DNA of 23,999 nucleotides, taken from Candidatus Eiseniibacteriota bacterium. Lineage in GTDB: Bacteria > Eisenbacteria > RBG-16-71-46 > CAIMUX01. Location: positions 1-23,999 of the forward strand of contig JADJQY010000010.1 of the NCBI GenBank assembly GCA_016712505.1. Reading direction: 5' to 3'. The notes beneath the pieces were generated by a model. That model worked only from the letters and a program-made list of their open reading frames with translations. It made no database searches and had not been told where the DNA came from. The position numbers and the translations under genes are program-made. Positions 1 through 9,574 of the stretch are shown here, piece by piece (position 1 is the first letter of the stretch; each line of letters starts with the position of its first letter).

Positions 1-758
1 GGTTGGTTCATCTTCGACAGCGGGGCGCGGAACCAACTGCATCTCGACCGCCGTGACCGAGGGGAAACCTGGCCGGACCGATCGGCGAGATCGGCGCGCG
101 CGGCGTCGGTGGCACCGGTCAAGGCGCACTTCTGGCGGGCGGATAGCCTGTCGCTCGGGCCGATGCGAGTGACCACCCCGCTCTTCATGGAGCTCGAACT
201 CGCCTTTCTCGAGCAGTACTTCGGCGTACCGGTGGCCGGCATTCTCGGCTTCGGAGTTTCTCTCGCGCTGCGTGGCCGAGCTCGATACTGACGCCGCATC
301 GATCTCCCTCTTCGATTCCGCACTTATGCGCTCCCCGCCGAAGGGCGCTGGGAGCCGGTGGTGTTGCACGAGCGGGTCCCTGTGTAATGGGAGCGCGCTT
401 CGAGGGTGCAAACGGCCTGTACCGGCTCGACACCGGTGCGGCCGGCGAGACCGTAGCGCTGCACTATCAGGTGGTTCACGATCACCGCCTGACGGAGGGG
501 CGCGATACCAAACCGGCCGAGTCCGGTGGCGTGGGCGGAAACGTGCGCACCCTGGTCGGCCCGGTGCGTAGCTTCATCCTCGGCGGGACACAGAGTTCCG
601 GGACATCCAGGCCTTCGTTCGCCACTGAGGACAAGGGTGCGCTGAGCGATGACCATCTCTGGGGCAACATCTGCGGTGACCTGCTCGCTCCCCTTCCGCC
701 TGACCTTTGACTATCCGGGCGGTCGGCTCGAACTTCACCACACGCAGGGAGTGATTGA
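1..758 (+). CDS. Retropepsin-like aspartyl protease, two domains (5' partial, frameshifted)
   Basis: The protein runs off the left edge. The first visible half has a D-S-G-A catalytic motif (FIFDSGA) within the first 30 bases and a family-typical AGILGFGV stretch at about 232-262. After a frame change this continues as a CVAELD / FDSA segment. A second half has YRLDTGAAGETVALH at about 420-465, with the D-T-G triad, followed by RSFILGG and GNICGDLL (about 662-685), then FRLTFDYPGGRLEL. Two aspartyl-protease units in one chain resemble the bacterial single-chain members of the gag-protease-like clan. At least four frame changes are needed to read it through. The stop at 756-758 is my best estimate because the last codons are ambiguous. 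The secretion signal, if any, lies outside the window. Substrate unknown. Confidence 0.6.
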
Positions 759-876
759 CCGGGAGCCACGACGCAGGTTCCCGGATCACGGACCGAATCG
801 GTCAACTGGCAGGCGCGATCTGCCGGTTGGGCGATTTCCTTTCGCTCGCCGGCCGATCGTCCTTTACCGTTCCTCC

Positions 877-1778
877 ATGTTGGCGGATCGAAACCACCGA
901 CCTCAGTCACACCTTCACGGCGGCCCAGATGGCCCTGAATCGCGGAAACCTCCGAGTTCCGACCCGGTGCGATCTACGGCTTTCTCGGCCCGAACGGGAG
1001 CCGGAAAGACCACCACGCTGCGTCTCCCTGCTCGGTCTGCTCCGGCGACAACAGGGCTCGATTCACCTGTTCGGGCACCCGGGCGGATACGCGCCGCGCA
1101 GACATGTTTCGCCGCTCGGGTCTTCGATCGACAGCCCTCCCTCTATTCCCACCTCACCGCAGTGGAGAACCTGCGGATCTGGCAGCTCGCGTTTGGATGT
1201 CCAAAGCCACGGATCGAACGTGCACTGCGATTGTAGGCCTCGAGGGACCGGCGCAAGTCGGTCGCTCAGTTCTCGCTCGGGATGAAGCAGCGGCTGAGCA
1301 TCGCGGTGGCGCTGCTCCACGAGCCATCCCCGCTGATCTGGACGAGCCGACGAACGGACTCGATCCCCATGGAATCCTTGAGTGCGAGACCTGCCTTGTT
1401 CGACCCAACTGGGAGGAGGGCACGACGATCCTGGTTTCCAGCCACCCGGTTTCCACGAGGTGGAACGCCTGGTCACGGATGTTGGGATCATTCACCGGGG
1501 GCGATGGTGTACCAAGGCTCCATGGCGGGGATGGCCGAACTCCAGCCGGGCGAGGGCGAAATGCTGCTCGTCACCAATGATGACCGGAAGGTCTCGAACT
1601 CCTGCGTGCCGCGGGAAAGGCCGTGCACCACGAGGAGGGGAAACTACGAATGCCCGCCGTGTCGCCGGCGGAAGCCGAGACCCTCAATCGCGAGTTGATC
1701 TCGTCCGGCATCGACGTGCACGAACTGACGGAGCGGCCCGGCCTGGAACAGGTGTTCCTGCGCCTGGTCCGGGACTGA
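877..1778 (+). CDS. ABC transporter ATP-binding protein (frameshifted)
   Basis: This is the ATPase subunit of an exporter of the BcrA/NatA/GldA type. Reading across frames gives a start MLRIETTDLSHTF, a Walker A region GFLGPNGAGKTTTL at about 969-1019, LLGLLRRQQGSIHLFG, a Q-loop region, the ABC signature FSLGMKQRLSIAVALL at about 1270-1317 (a degenerate form of LSGGQ), Walker B with D-loop LDEPTNGLDP at about 1335-1368, and the switch-histidine region TTILVSSH at about 1427-1450. It ends GLEQVFLRLVRD then TGA at 1776. Length after correction is near 300 residues, normal for the family. At least ten frame changes occur over 900 bases, yet each motif is intact, so indel errors are more likely than decay. 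The permease starts 5 bases downstream, and a LytS/LytTR pair follows, suggesting one regulated export operon. Confidence 0.8.
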
Positions 1779-1783
1779 TCCCA

Positions 1784-2568
1784 TGGAACGGTACTGGACC
1801 GCCCTTGGCGGAGAGCTGCTCCAAGGTGAGACGTAGCACCATCGGGCCTCCTCGTGGTGCTCGGTGCGCCTGTTCGTGCCGGCGATCGTGCTTGCTGGTG
1901 CGCCTCCGCCATGCCGCCCGGCTTCCTGCGTGATGCGGACCCCTCCTTCTGGTCCGTCCTCTGGAACTCCCGTCTGGGAAGCGAATGCGGTCGTCCTGGT
2001 ACCGATGCTGACCATGCTGCTGGTCAGCCAGGTCGTCCAGATCAGTACCGCAACAATGCCTGGAAGCAGGTGCACGCCACCCGATCCATCCCGCTACGGT
2101 CCACCTGGCGAAACTGACCGTGATTCTCGGGTATCTGGTGACCTTCTTCGCGGTGGTAAACCTTGCTACCTACTTGACTGCCGTTTTGCCGCGGCTTTTG
2201 GAGACCGGGCGCTCCCAGATCCGGAAGCCGGTCGTTCCCCTCGCCCAGTTCGCGGCCAGGAGCTTCGACTACCTCATCGACAACCTTCCGATCGTCGGGC
2301 TGCAGTACCTGCTCGGCGCTCCACTTCCGAGCTTCGTGGTGCCCTCGGGATCGGCATGGGGCTCTGGCTTGGAGTCATCGGCTGCATCTCCTGGGAGTAC
2401 ATCTACGTACTGCCCTACGGGTATCATGCCATCGACTTCCTGCGAGAAACGTCCAGCAAGGTCGGGCAGGGGTGCCGATCGATTTACCCGAGCCCTGGCG
2501 GTTAGCGCCTTCCTTCTTTCACCCTGATCGGACTGGGGATGTCCGTATCGAAACCGGAACGAGGATAG
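1784..2568 (+). CDS. ABC-2-type permease (frameshifted)
   Basis: This is the membrane partner of the ATPase that ends 5 bases upstream. The ATG at 1784 begins MERYWTALGGEL. After correction the chain has about six hydrophobic stretches, including VLVPMLTMLLVSQVVQI (about 1990-2043), VILGYLVTFFAVVNLATYL (about 2118-2177) and GIGMGLWLGVIGCISW (about 2348-2395), and ends FTLIGLGMSVSKPERG with TAG at 2566. The corrected length of about 260 residues and helix pattern match ABC-2 family permeases found with BcrA-like ATPases (bacitracin or lantibiotic self-protection, or Na+ export). The transported substrate cannot be read from the sequence. Several frame changes are present. Confidence 0.7.
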
Positions 2569-2609
2569 ACGGAAGCCCAATCGGCTCCAGGTCGAGGGAG
2601 CAGCGGGCG

Positions 2610-3663
2610 ATGCCGCGACGAATGGTTGCCCTGCTCCATCTGGGCTACTGGTCGCTCTACCTGTTCGTTGCCTTCCTCCTTCTGGCAATCGCCGGAGCGG
2701 GCGCCGTCCAGGCGGAATCCGCGGCGAGAGCCCTCTTCACCTTTCGTATCGGCTTCATCCTCGTCGTTCCGAGCGCCGCCGGCTTCTATCTTTCCTACTG
2801 CCTGTTGTTTTCCGCACTTTCTCGCCCGGAAGCGCTTCTCGCCCTGGTGCTCGGCGGAGTCGCCGAGCGGTCAGCATTCCGATCCTTGCGACCGTCGTTC
2901 TGTTCCTTGTCCTCGGACCGGCGGAGCCGTTGTTCCCGCTCGCGTGGGGAGCTCCTCGGGATGATCGCCTGGCTCGCCGGGAGCGTCACGGTGCACATGA
3001 CCGTCGCGGCCATACTGCGGGGATTCATTGCCTGGTACGACATCGCCATCAAGGCCGAGCTGACCCGTCGGACCGCGGAGGTCGGTCGGCCGTCCGGGCG
3101 AAGCTCGCCCGCATTTCCTCTTCAATACGCTCAACAATCTGGACGCACTGATCATCCGGGATCCGGTGGTTGCCTCGGAGTACCTCGCCCGCCTCACCGG
3201 CCTCATGCGCCGTTCTCTACGAGGCTCGGGCGGAGAGGATCCTGCCGGGGCTCGAGATCGACATCGAGCGCTACGTCGCCCTGGAGGCGATAAGGTCCCG
3301 CAATCCCAAGCGTTCCGTACTCCCGCTTGACCGGCACACCGGGTGCGAGGAAGATCGCGCCGATGCTGCGCCATCCACTTTCGTCGAAAACGCCTTCAAA
3401 CGCCGCAGGCCGGCGGATGGAGGACGCGGTCGGATCGAGATCGACCTCGAGGGAGTCGTCTCCGTTTCCGCTGCGCCAACCACTATGCTCCGCGAGCGAG
3501 CCGACGGCCCCGGAAGAGGGGAGCGGCCAGGTCCGGGATCGGCCAGCAGCTTGCCGCTCGTCGCCTCGCGCTCCTCTATCCGGCCAGCCACGAACTCGCG
3601 GTGACACGAGTGGAGGGATGCTACGACCTCCGCCTCGCAGTGGATCTCGATGAAACTGCGTAG
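2610..3663 (+). CDS. LytS-type sensor histidine kinase (frameshifted)
   Basis: A membrane-bound sensor kinase of the His_kinase (PF06580) type, likely partner of the regulator that follows. I place the start at the ATG at 2610, preceded 9 bases upstream by GAGGGAG. The N-terminal part has four or more membrane segments (for example WSLYLFVAFLLLAIAGAG). The phospho-acceptor box reads PHFLFNTLNNLDAL after one frame change, with the histidine codon at 3112-3114, followed by ASEYLARLTGLMRR. The N-box FVENAFK lies at about 3380-3400 and the G-box GSGIGQQLAARRL at about 3536-3570. It ends with TAG at 3661. The last 14 bases overlap the regulator gene, which suggests translational coupling. Several frame changes interrupt it; the signal sensed is unknown. 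Confidence 0.75.
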
Positions 3664-4340
3664 TGTCATCGTGGGAAGACGAACCGCTCGCGGTTGAACG
3701 GCTAGCCGGCTCCTCTCCCAGATTCCCGAGGTCGATCTGCTGGCCAGCTTCGATCGTGCGCAGAACGCTCTGACCTTCCTGCAGAGCAACCCGGTCGATC
3801 TGCTCTTCCTCGATGTGTCGCTCGGTGGGATGTCCGGACTGGAGCTACTGGAGACTTCGCTAGTCCGCGCCGAAGTGATCCCTGACCACCGCGCATCCGG
3901 AGCATGCCTGAGGGCGTTCGACCTCAAGGTCGCCGACTACCTCCTCAAGCCCTTCACCCTGGCCCGACTGGCGCAAGGGGTGGAGCAAGTGCGCGCGCGC
4001 CTGAGCACGGCGCGAAGCGCGGTTGACCTGGAGTTCATCTTCGTCAAGACGGAGTTCCGGCTCGAACGCGTGGATCTCCGTCAGGTCCTTTAATCGAGGG
4101 GGAAGGCGTCACCGTCGCATCCATCTCCTTCGTCGGCAGATCCTGACCCCAGAGACTCTGGCGACTTCCGAGCGCCGCGTCCGCCGGAAGTCCTCTGCCG
4201 TGTACACAAGTCGTACCTGGTCGCCGTGGGTCGGATCGACGCGATCGAGCGCGATCGAACCGGATCGGGGACACGGTCATCCGGTGTCCGACCGGTACCG
4301 TGAACACTTCCGCGCCACGCTCCGTCGGCACGGGGGGTGA
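3650..4340 (+). CDS. LytTR-family response regulator (frameshifted)
   Basis: A two-component response regulator starting MKLRSVIV and overlapping the kinase gene. The receiver domain carries LLFLDVSLGGMSGLELL with the phospho-acceptor aspartate codon at 3812-3814, a TAHPEHA segment (about 3890-3910, damaged by an indel) and DYLLKPF with the conserved lysine at 3947-3949. A LytTR DNA-binding domain follows: FVKTEFRLERVDL, YIEGEG, then after a frame change TPETLAT, RVHKSYLVAVGRIDAIE and VIPVSDRYREHF. The stop is TGA at 4338. About 230 residues after correction, normal for LytR/AlgR regulators. It most likely controls the upstream ABC genes, as in other ABC/LytS/LytTR clusters; this is inference from position. 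Confidence 0.78.
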
Positions 4341-4545
4341 ACACCGCGCCGGCCCGGCCTGCGCGCCGAATCCGTTGCCCGCCTCCCGGTCACGCGGTGC
4401 CAGTCGCCCGGGGGGACGCTCGATCCTTCCCGCATGATCCGTTGGCACCATACCGATCTGGCCGACCGATTCTGGGCGGTTCCGTCGCCCGACTAAAGGC
4501 GGCAACCGGCGCCGACAGGGGTCGCGCCGGGGGGCTGTCGGGGCG

Positions 4546-4551
4546 TATGCT
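4546..4551 (+). promoter_or_regulatory. Possible -10 element for a leaderless transcript
   Basis: The hexamer TATGCT fits TANNNT and ends exactly 6 bases before the ATG at 4558. That spacing would place transcription start on or next to the A of the start codon. No Shine-Dalgarno sequence is visible before this ATG and no good -35 box is seen. This is a spacing argument only. Confidence 0.3.
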
Positions 4552-4557
4552 GCAGGC

Positions 4558-6006
4558 ATGACGTTCTCTTTCGATACTCCCACGATCATCCAGGGAGGAA
4601 TGGGGGCGGCGGTCTCCGATTGGAGACTCGCCCACGCGGTGGCGCAGACCGGGCAGCTTGGAGTCGTCTCTGGCACCGGGATCGACACGGTGTCCCCGCC
4701 GTCTGCAGGACGGTGATTCATGCGGCGCGATGCGCCGCGCGATGGCGCGGTTTCCCATTCCGCGAGCCAGCACCCAAGCATTGCATCGATTCTTCAGAGC
4801 CGGGGGCGCGATCCCGGCTCTCCCACAAGCTCGTGTCGATGTATCGGCAGTCGATGCCGCCCCGCGCCAGGAACTCTCGATGCTCGCCGCCTTTTGTCGA
4901 GGTGTCCCTCGCGAAGGAGGGGCACACGCGCCCGATCGGCATCAATCTACTGACCAAGATCCAGATGTCGATCCTGCCGACCTCTACGGAGCGATGCTGG
5001 CGGGGTCGACTATGTCCTGATGGGGGCGGGATCCCGCGGGAAGTGCCGGGCGCGTTGGCCCAGATGGCGGAGCACCGGGAGGCACGGCTCCACTTCGAGA
5101 TCGACGGCGCGATCCCCGGGACTGACCCACACCTTTCGTTCGATCCGTCGGTGCACTGGGATGCACTTCCGGCTCCGCTCCGGGTGCCGCGCTTCCTTCC
5201 GATCGTGTCGAGCAACTCGCTGGCCACCATGCTGGCGCGAAAGGCGAACGGATCAATCGACGGATTCATCATCGAAGGGAGCCACGGCGGGAGGACACAA
5301 TGCCCCGCCGCGCGGCGACGCCGGCCTCAGCCGCACCGGAGAGCCGGTCTACGGCGCACGGGATGAGGTCGACCTCGCGCGGCTGAAGGAACTCGGGTTG
5401 CCCTTCTGGATTGCCGGTGGAGCCGGCCACCCGGCCCGGCTCACCGCGGCCCGGGCCGCCGGCGCGAGCGGAGTGCAGGTCGGTACGCTCTTCGCCTACT
5501 GCGAGGAATCGGGACTCGCTCCCGCGCTCAAGCACTCGATCCTCGATCACGCCCGCCGGGGGGAGGTCACGGTCCGCACCGAACCACGGGTGTCGCCGAC
5601 TGGGTACCCCTTCAAGGTCGCTACCTGGCCAGAGGATCCCAGTGCCGGCGTGAACCGCACGCGCGTCTGCGATCTAGGCTATCTTCGCACTCCCTACGTC
5701 ACCCCAGATGGGCAGGTGGGATACCGCTGCTCCGGTGAACCCGAGGCAGAGTATGTGCGAAAAGGGGGGGAGTTGTCCGAAACCATTGGCCGACGGTGCA
5801 TCTGCAACGCACTGCTCGCCGCCATCGGTCAGCCTCAGACGCGGGCCGATGGGTCGGTCGAGCAACCGATCGTCACCAGCGGTGACGACCTCACCCGCAT
5901 CGCCGAGTTCCTCGGGGACCGAGAGCGGTACACCGCGGCGGACGTGGTCGACTATCTCCTCGGCAAGGTTGCGTCGCCGCCCCGATCGGCCGTAGCGATC
6001 GGCTAA
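4558..6006 (+). CDS. Nitronate monooxygenase / FabK-PfaD-like flavoprotein (frameshifted)
   Basis: An FMN-dependent TIM-barrel enzyme of the 2-nitropropane dioxygenase family. It starts MTFSFDTPTIIQGGMGAA, and the family-typical IQGGMG flavin-binding start supports the ATG at 4558. Later segments, read across frames, are IGINLLTKIQ, YGAMLAG-VDYVLMGAG (about 4984-5030), GFIIEGS then HNAPPRGDAG (about 5262-5325), WIAGGAGHPARL and GASGVQVGTLFAYCEESGL, the phosphate-binding barrel strand. A long C-terminal part includes RTRVCDLGYLRTPY and CNALLAAIGQPQ. The corrected length of about 480 residues matches the longer bacterial subgroup, closer to PfaD-like enoyl reductases than to short nitronate monooxygenases. 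The exact substrate is not determinable. Several frame changes occur before about 5310; the last 700 bases are clean. Confidence 0.75.
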
Positions 6007-6008
6007 CA

Positions 6009-6527
6009 GTGGCCGGTACGGTGGCTGCACCGGAGAATCGCCCGATCGTGCCCGTTCCGCGAACCATCGTCGATTGGGCACTCGAGGTTCTCGCTCTGGC
6101 CTCCCTCGTGTCGCTGCTCGGCCTGGTTGCCGGGTACTGGACGCAACTCCCGGAGCGGATCCCGACCCACTTCGGCGCCTCCGGGCGTCCCGACGGATGG
6201 GGCGGCCGATCGATGCTCCTCCTGCTTCCACTGGTCACCCTGGTGATGTACGGCACCTTGACCCTGGTTGGCCAGTTCCCGCAGCACTTCAACTACACCT
6301 GGCGGATCACCCCGGAGAACGCCCTGGCGCAGTACCGTGCGGCCCGACGTCTTCTCTCCAGCCTCAAGCTGATCCTCGTCTCGATGTTCACCTGGGTCGC
6401 GTGGGTCACGATTCGCGCCGCCCTCGGCGGCGAGGCCAGTCTCGGCGGCAGCTTCTTCCCGCTCGTCTTCGGCTCGATTTCAGGCGTGCTGGTCGCCTAC
6501 CTCTATCTCTCGTCGCGGCTGCGCTGA
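6009..6527 (+). CDS. DUF1648 family membrane protein
   Basis: Intact 172-residue protein starting at GTG 6009, only 2 bases after the stop of the flavoprotein gene, so probably co-translated with it. The N-terminal domain carries the DUF1648 signature LPERIPTHFGASGRPDGWG (residues about 45-63), preceded by a membrane segment (about 22-44). Three further hydrophobic segments follow at about 70-88, 115-133 and 146-166. DUF1648 proteins include SdpI-like immunity and signal proteins, but this one lacks the longer SdpI architecture, so no function is assigned. It is one of the few frameshift-free genes in the left arm. Confidence 0.85.
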   Translation: MAGTVAAPENRPIVPVPRTIVDWALEVLALASLVSLLGLVAGYWTQLPERIPTHFGASGRPDGWGGRSMLLLLPLVTLVMYGTLTLVGQFPQHFNYTWRITPENALAQYRAARRLLSSLKLILVSMFTWVAWVTIRAALGGEASLGGSFFPLVFGSISGVLVAYLYLSSRLR

Positions 6528-6559
6528 GATCGACGGTCTCCTCCGCTTTGCGTCGATCT
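6527..6559 (+). terminator. Hairpin at the 3' end of the DUF1648 gene
   Basis: A perfect 9-base inverted repeat, AGATCGACG (6527-6535) and CGTCGATCT (6551-6559), with a 15-base loop begins on the last base of the stop codon. No T-tract follows, so it may be a transcript-end or stability structure rather than a classic intrinsic terminator. Confidence 0.4.
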
Positions 6560-6623
6560 GGACTTTAGGTGCGGCTACACCCGACAATTCGGGACGCAGA
6601 AACGATGCTCGGAGTCTTACCCC

Positions 6624-6628
6624 GGAGG
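6624..6628 (+). promoter_or_regulatory. Ribosome binding site selecting the ATG at 6636
   Basis: GGAGG at 6624-6628 lies 7 bases before ATG 6636 but only 1 base before the in-frame GTG at 6630. The spacing therefore favours the ATG as start of the OmpA-domain gene. Confidence 0.6.
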
Positions 6629-6635
6629 TGTGTCG

Positions 6636-7472
6636 ATGCGATGTCGCAGGTTTCTGGCTCGGTTCACCGGGCTGTTGCTCCTGGTCACCGGACTACTTGT
6701 GAGTACCGAAGTCCCACGGGCCGCGGATGTGAAGAATAGCTCGGACCATCCGCTCTTTCCGAACCGGATGCCGGGCTACTCGATCTCCAACTACCAACAG
6801 CAAGGGTTCGCCTCCTACGGCTTCCGGACCAAACCAGTACACACGGTCGAAGGGAAGTACACGAAGATCCACTACTACCTGCAGGACACCAGCCAGAATC
6901 CCGGCGGACTCGCCATCCGGCGCAACTACGAGAACGCGATCAAGGTGGTGGGGGGCGAGGTGCTCTACTCGGATGACAACGTCTCGGTGATGAAGGCGGT
7001 GAGACGGGATCGAAGTCTGGGCCGAGGTGCAGGCCTCGACCAAGGTGACCGGGCGAATCTACTTTCTACATGTCGTCGAGCGGACGGCCATGGCGCAGGT
7101 CATCACTGGCGGATGCGATGGCCGCAGCGATCGCCAAAGATGGTTTCATCGCGCTCGATGTGCACTTCGACACGGGGAAGTCCGAAATCTTGCCCGAGTC
7201 GCAACCGCTCATCGCCGAGATGGCGGCGATGCTGAAGCAGCAGCCGTCGCTCCGCCTGGGCGTGGAAGGGCACACCGACAACACTGGTACCGCAGAGTCG
7301 AACTGGACCTCTCGTTGGCTCGTGCCATGCCGTGGTCGCGGCGCTGGCCGCCGCTGGGATCGACCGCGCCCGGCTCGTCGCGGCGGGTCACGGGCAGGAA
7401 CGCCCGATCGCCGACAACCGCACGGAAGAAGGGCGCGCGAAGAACCGGCGCGTGGAGCTGGTCAGGCAGTAG
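6636..7472 (+). CDS. OmpA C-terminal-like domain protein (secreted, frameshifted)
   Basis: A signal peptide is visible: basic start MRCRRFLARF, a hydrophobic core GLLLLVTGLLVS, and a likely cleavage near PRAADVK. The middle region (PLFPNRMPGYSISNYQQ, KYTKIHYYLQD, RRNYENAIKVVGGEVLY) matches the N-terminal domain often paired with OmpA domains in proteobacterial periplasmic proteins. After two frame changes near 7010 and 7110 the OmpA peptidoglycan-binding domain follows: DVHFDTGKSEILPES, LRLGVEGHTDNTG, LSLARAHAVVAAL, and GRAKNRRVELV before TAG at 7470. Expected role: anchoring the envelope to peptidoglycan. The 3' end overlaps the convergent radical SAM gene by 11 bases. Confidence 0.8.
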
Positions 7473-9522
7473 GCCGGCGCTTGCCGCCGCGTGGTTGCTC
7501 CCGTCGCTGCGCGGTCTTCCGGTGCGGCCGGTAGCCGCCGCCCGGAGCATCCGGAGCGCCAGGCGTTCCCGGCCGGCCGCCGCGGATGTGATCCCCTTCG
7601 CTTTGCTCGCTCAGGGCGGCGTTGGCACGGGCCCGTCGATGATCGAGCGCTTCTCGTGGGGGACGGGCGGGGATCAGCGCGTCGCAGCCGTCGCCGATCA
7701 GATCGGAGCGGCCAGCCTCGAGCAGCGCCTTCCGCACCTCGAAGTAGTTCTCCGGTTTGAAGAACTGCAGGAGCGCGCTGGAGCTTCCGGTCCCGCAGAT
7801 GCTTCGCCACCTGCACCGGCTGGAGGGTGAACGGATCGAGCCCCGTGTGGTACATGCAGGCGGCGATATCGAACGGGCTGGGGATGAAGTCCTGCACCTG
7901 ATCCGGCTTGTAGTGATTGCGCTTGAGAAAGACCGCCAGGTCGATCATCGCGGCTAACCCGCTCCCCGGGTGGGAGGCGATGTAGTACGGCACCAGGTAC
8001 TGCGCTTTCCCGGCACGGGCCGAGGCCTGCTTGAACTCCCGGTCGAACTCCTCGAAGTCCTCACTCCCCCGGTTTCTTCATCAGCCGCAGCACTTCCGGG
8101 TCGGTGTGTTCCGGCGCCACCTTCAGGTAGCCGCCCACATGGTGGGTCACCAACTCGCGCATGTAGTCCGGATCGCGCCGGGCGAGATCCATCCGGATCC
8201 CCGAGGCGACCATCACCTTCTTCACCCCATCGAGTTCCCGGGATTTCCGCATGAGCGAGACGAGCGGGCCGTGATCGGTACCGAGCAGCTTGCAGATCGT
8301 CGGGTGGACGCAAGACAGCCGCCGACAGACCGCTTCCACTTCCGGCTTTGTACAACGCATCTGATACATGTTGGCCGTCGGCCCACCGATGTCGCTCACT
8401 ACCCCCGAGAAGCCGGGCATCCTGGTCATCTGTCCGATCTCGTTCAGGACCGACTCCTCGGAGCGACTCTGGATGATCCGTCCCTCGTGCGCGGTGATCG
8501 AGCAGAAGGTGCACCCTCCGAAACAGCCGCGCATGATCTGGACCGAGTCCTTGACCACCTGGTAGGCGGGAATTCGCGCCTTTCCGTAGGAGGGGTGGAC
8601 CAGTCGCGAATAGGGGAGCCCATAGACCCGGTCCATCTCGCGCTGGTTGAGCGGGAAGGCCGGCGGGTTGATCACCACCGTCTCCCGCACCATGGCGCTG
8701 CAGCAGTCGCCGCGCGTTGTACGGATTGGTTTCGTGGTGCGCGACCCGAGTCATGTGGCAGAAGGCGATCTTGTCCGCCGTCGCCTCCTCGAAACTCGGC
8801 AGCCAGAGCGAGTCCTCCTCCGGAACCGTGGCCGAGGCGCCGAGGCGATAGGCCGCTCCGCGCAGGTCGCGCAGTGCTTCGATCGTTTCCCCGGCCTGCA
8901 TCCGGACGGCGACCTCCAGGATGCCGCGCTCGCCCATGCCGTAGACCAGCAGGTCCGCCTTCGAGTCCATCAAGATCGAGCGACGGACCGTGTCGCTCCA
9001 GTAGTCGTAGTGCGCGATCCGCCGGAGAGAGGCCTCAACCCCACCCGCGACCACCGGGGTGCCCGGGTATGCCTCCCGGGCCCGCTGGCAGTAGGCCAGC
9101 GTCGCCCGATCCGGCCGTCGACCAATCTCGCCCCCCGGACTGTAGGCGTCGTCGTTCCGGACCTTCTTGTTCGCGGTGTAGTGGTTGATCATCGAGTCCA
9201 TGTTCCCCGCGCTCACCGCGAAGAAGAGCCGCGGTCGCCCGAAGCTGCGCCAGGGATCGGCCGAGCGCCAGTTCGGCTGAGCCAGGATCGCCACCCGAAA
9301 CCCCGCGGCCTCCAGCAGGCGCCCCAGAAGCGCCATGGCGAAGCTTGGGTGATCGACGTAGGCGTCACCGGTGACGAACACCACGTCGACCTCGTCCCAG
9401 CCCCGCGACTCCATCTCGGCGCGGGTCATCGGCAGGTGTCGGATCGGAGGTTCCGGCAGCCGGAAGCGGATCCCGTCGAAGATCGAGGATTCCTCCGGCC
9501 GAGGCGGACGTTGGGGCGACAT
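7462..9522 (-). CDS. YgiQ family radical SAM protein (frameshifted)
   Basis: The ATG at 9520-9522 has AGGAG 5 bases upstream on the minus strand. The N-terminal domain reads FVTGDAYVDHPSFAMALLGR, SAGNMDSMINHYTANK and PVVAGGVEASLRRIAHYDYW, all typical of YgiQ. After a frame change near 8700 comes VINPPAFPLNQREMDRVY, then the radical SAM cluster motif RGCFGGCTFC (Cx3Cx2C; cysteine codons between 8502 and 8525) binding the [4Fe-4S] cluster. Later segments are VSDIGGPTANMYQMRC, KVAPEHTDPEVLRLM, YYIASHPGSG and DPFTLQPV. A proline/arginine-rich tail ends at TGA 7462. About 685 residues, slightly shorter than E. coli YgiQ. The biochemical reaction of the family is not established. Frame changes lie near 8700, 8060 and 7770. 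Confidence 0.88.
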
Positions 9523-9574
9523 CGGGCTCCTGTCTGCTTGGCGTAGCGCGCGCGACCTGCGATTCTAGCCCCTC
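9523..9574. promoter_or_regulatory. Divergent intergenic region ygiQ-type / rsmB-type
   Basis: Only 52 bases separate the two divergent start codons, so both promoters must lie here or inside the genes. No clear -35/-10 pair or Shine-Dalgarno is visible before the + strand gene; GATTCT at 9562-9567 is a weak -10-like candidate 7 bases before its ATG. Confidence 0.3.

Noticed and set aside
8031..9546. Long open frames on the + strand opposite the radical SAM gene
   Set aside because: They are shadow frames of a high-G+C gene; the minus strand carries all the recognisable motifs.
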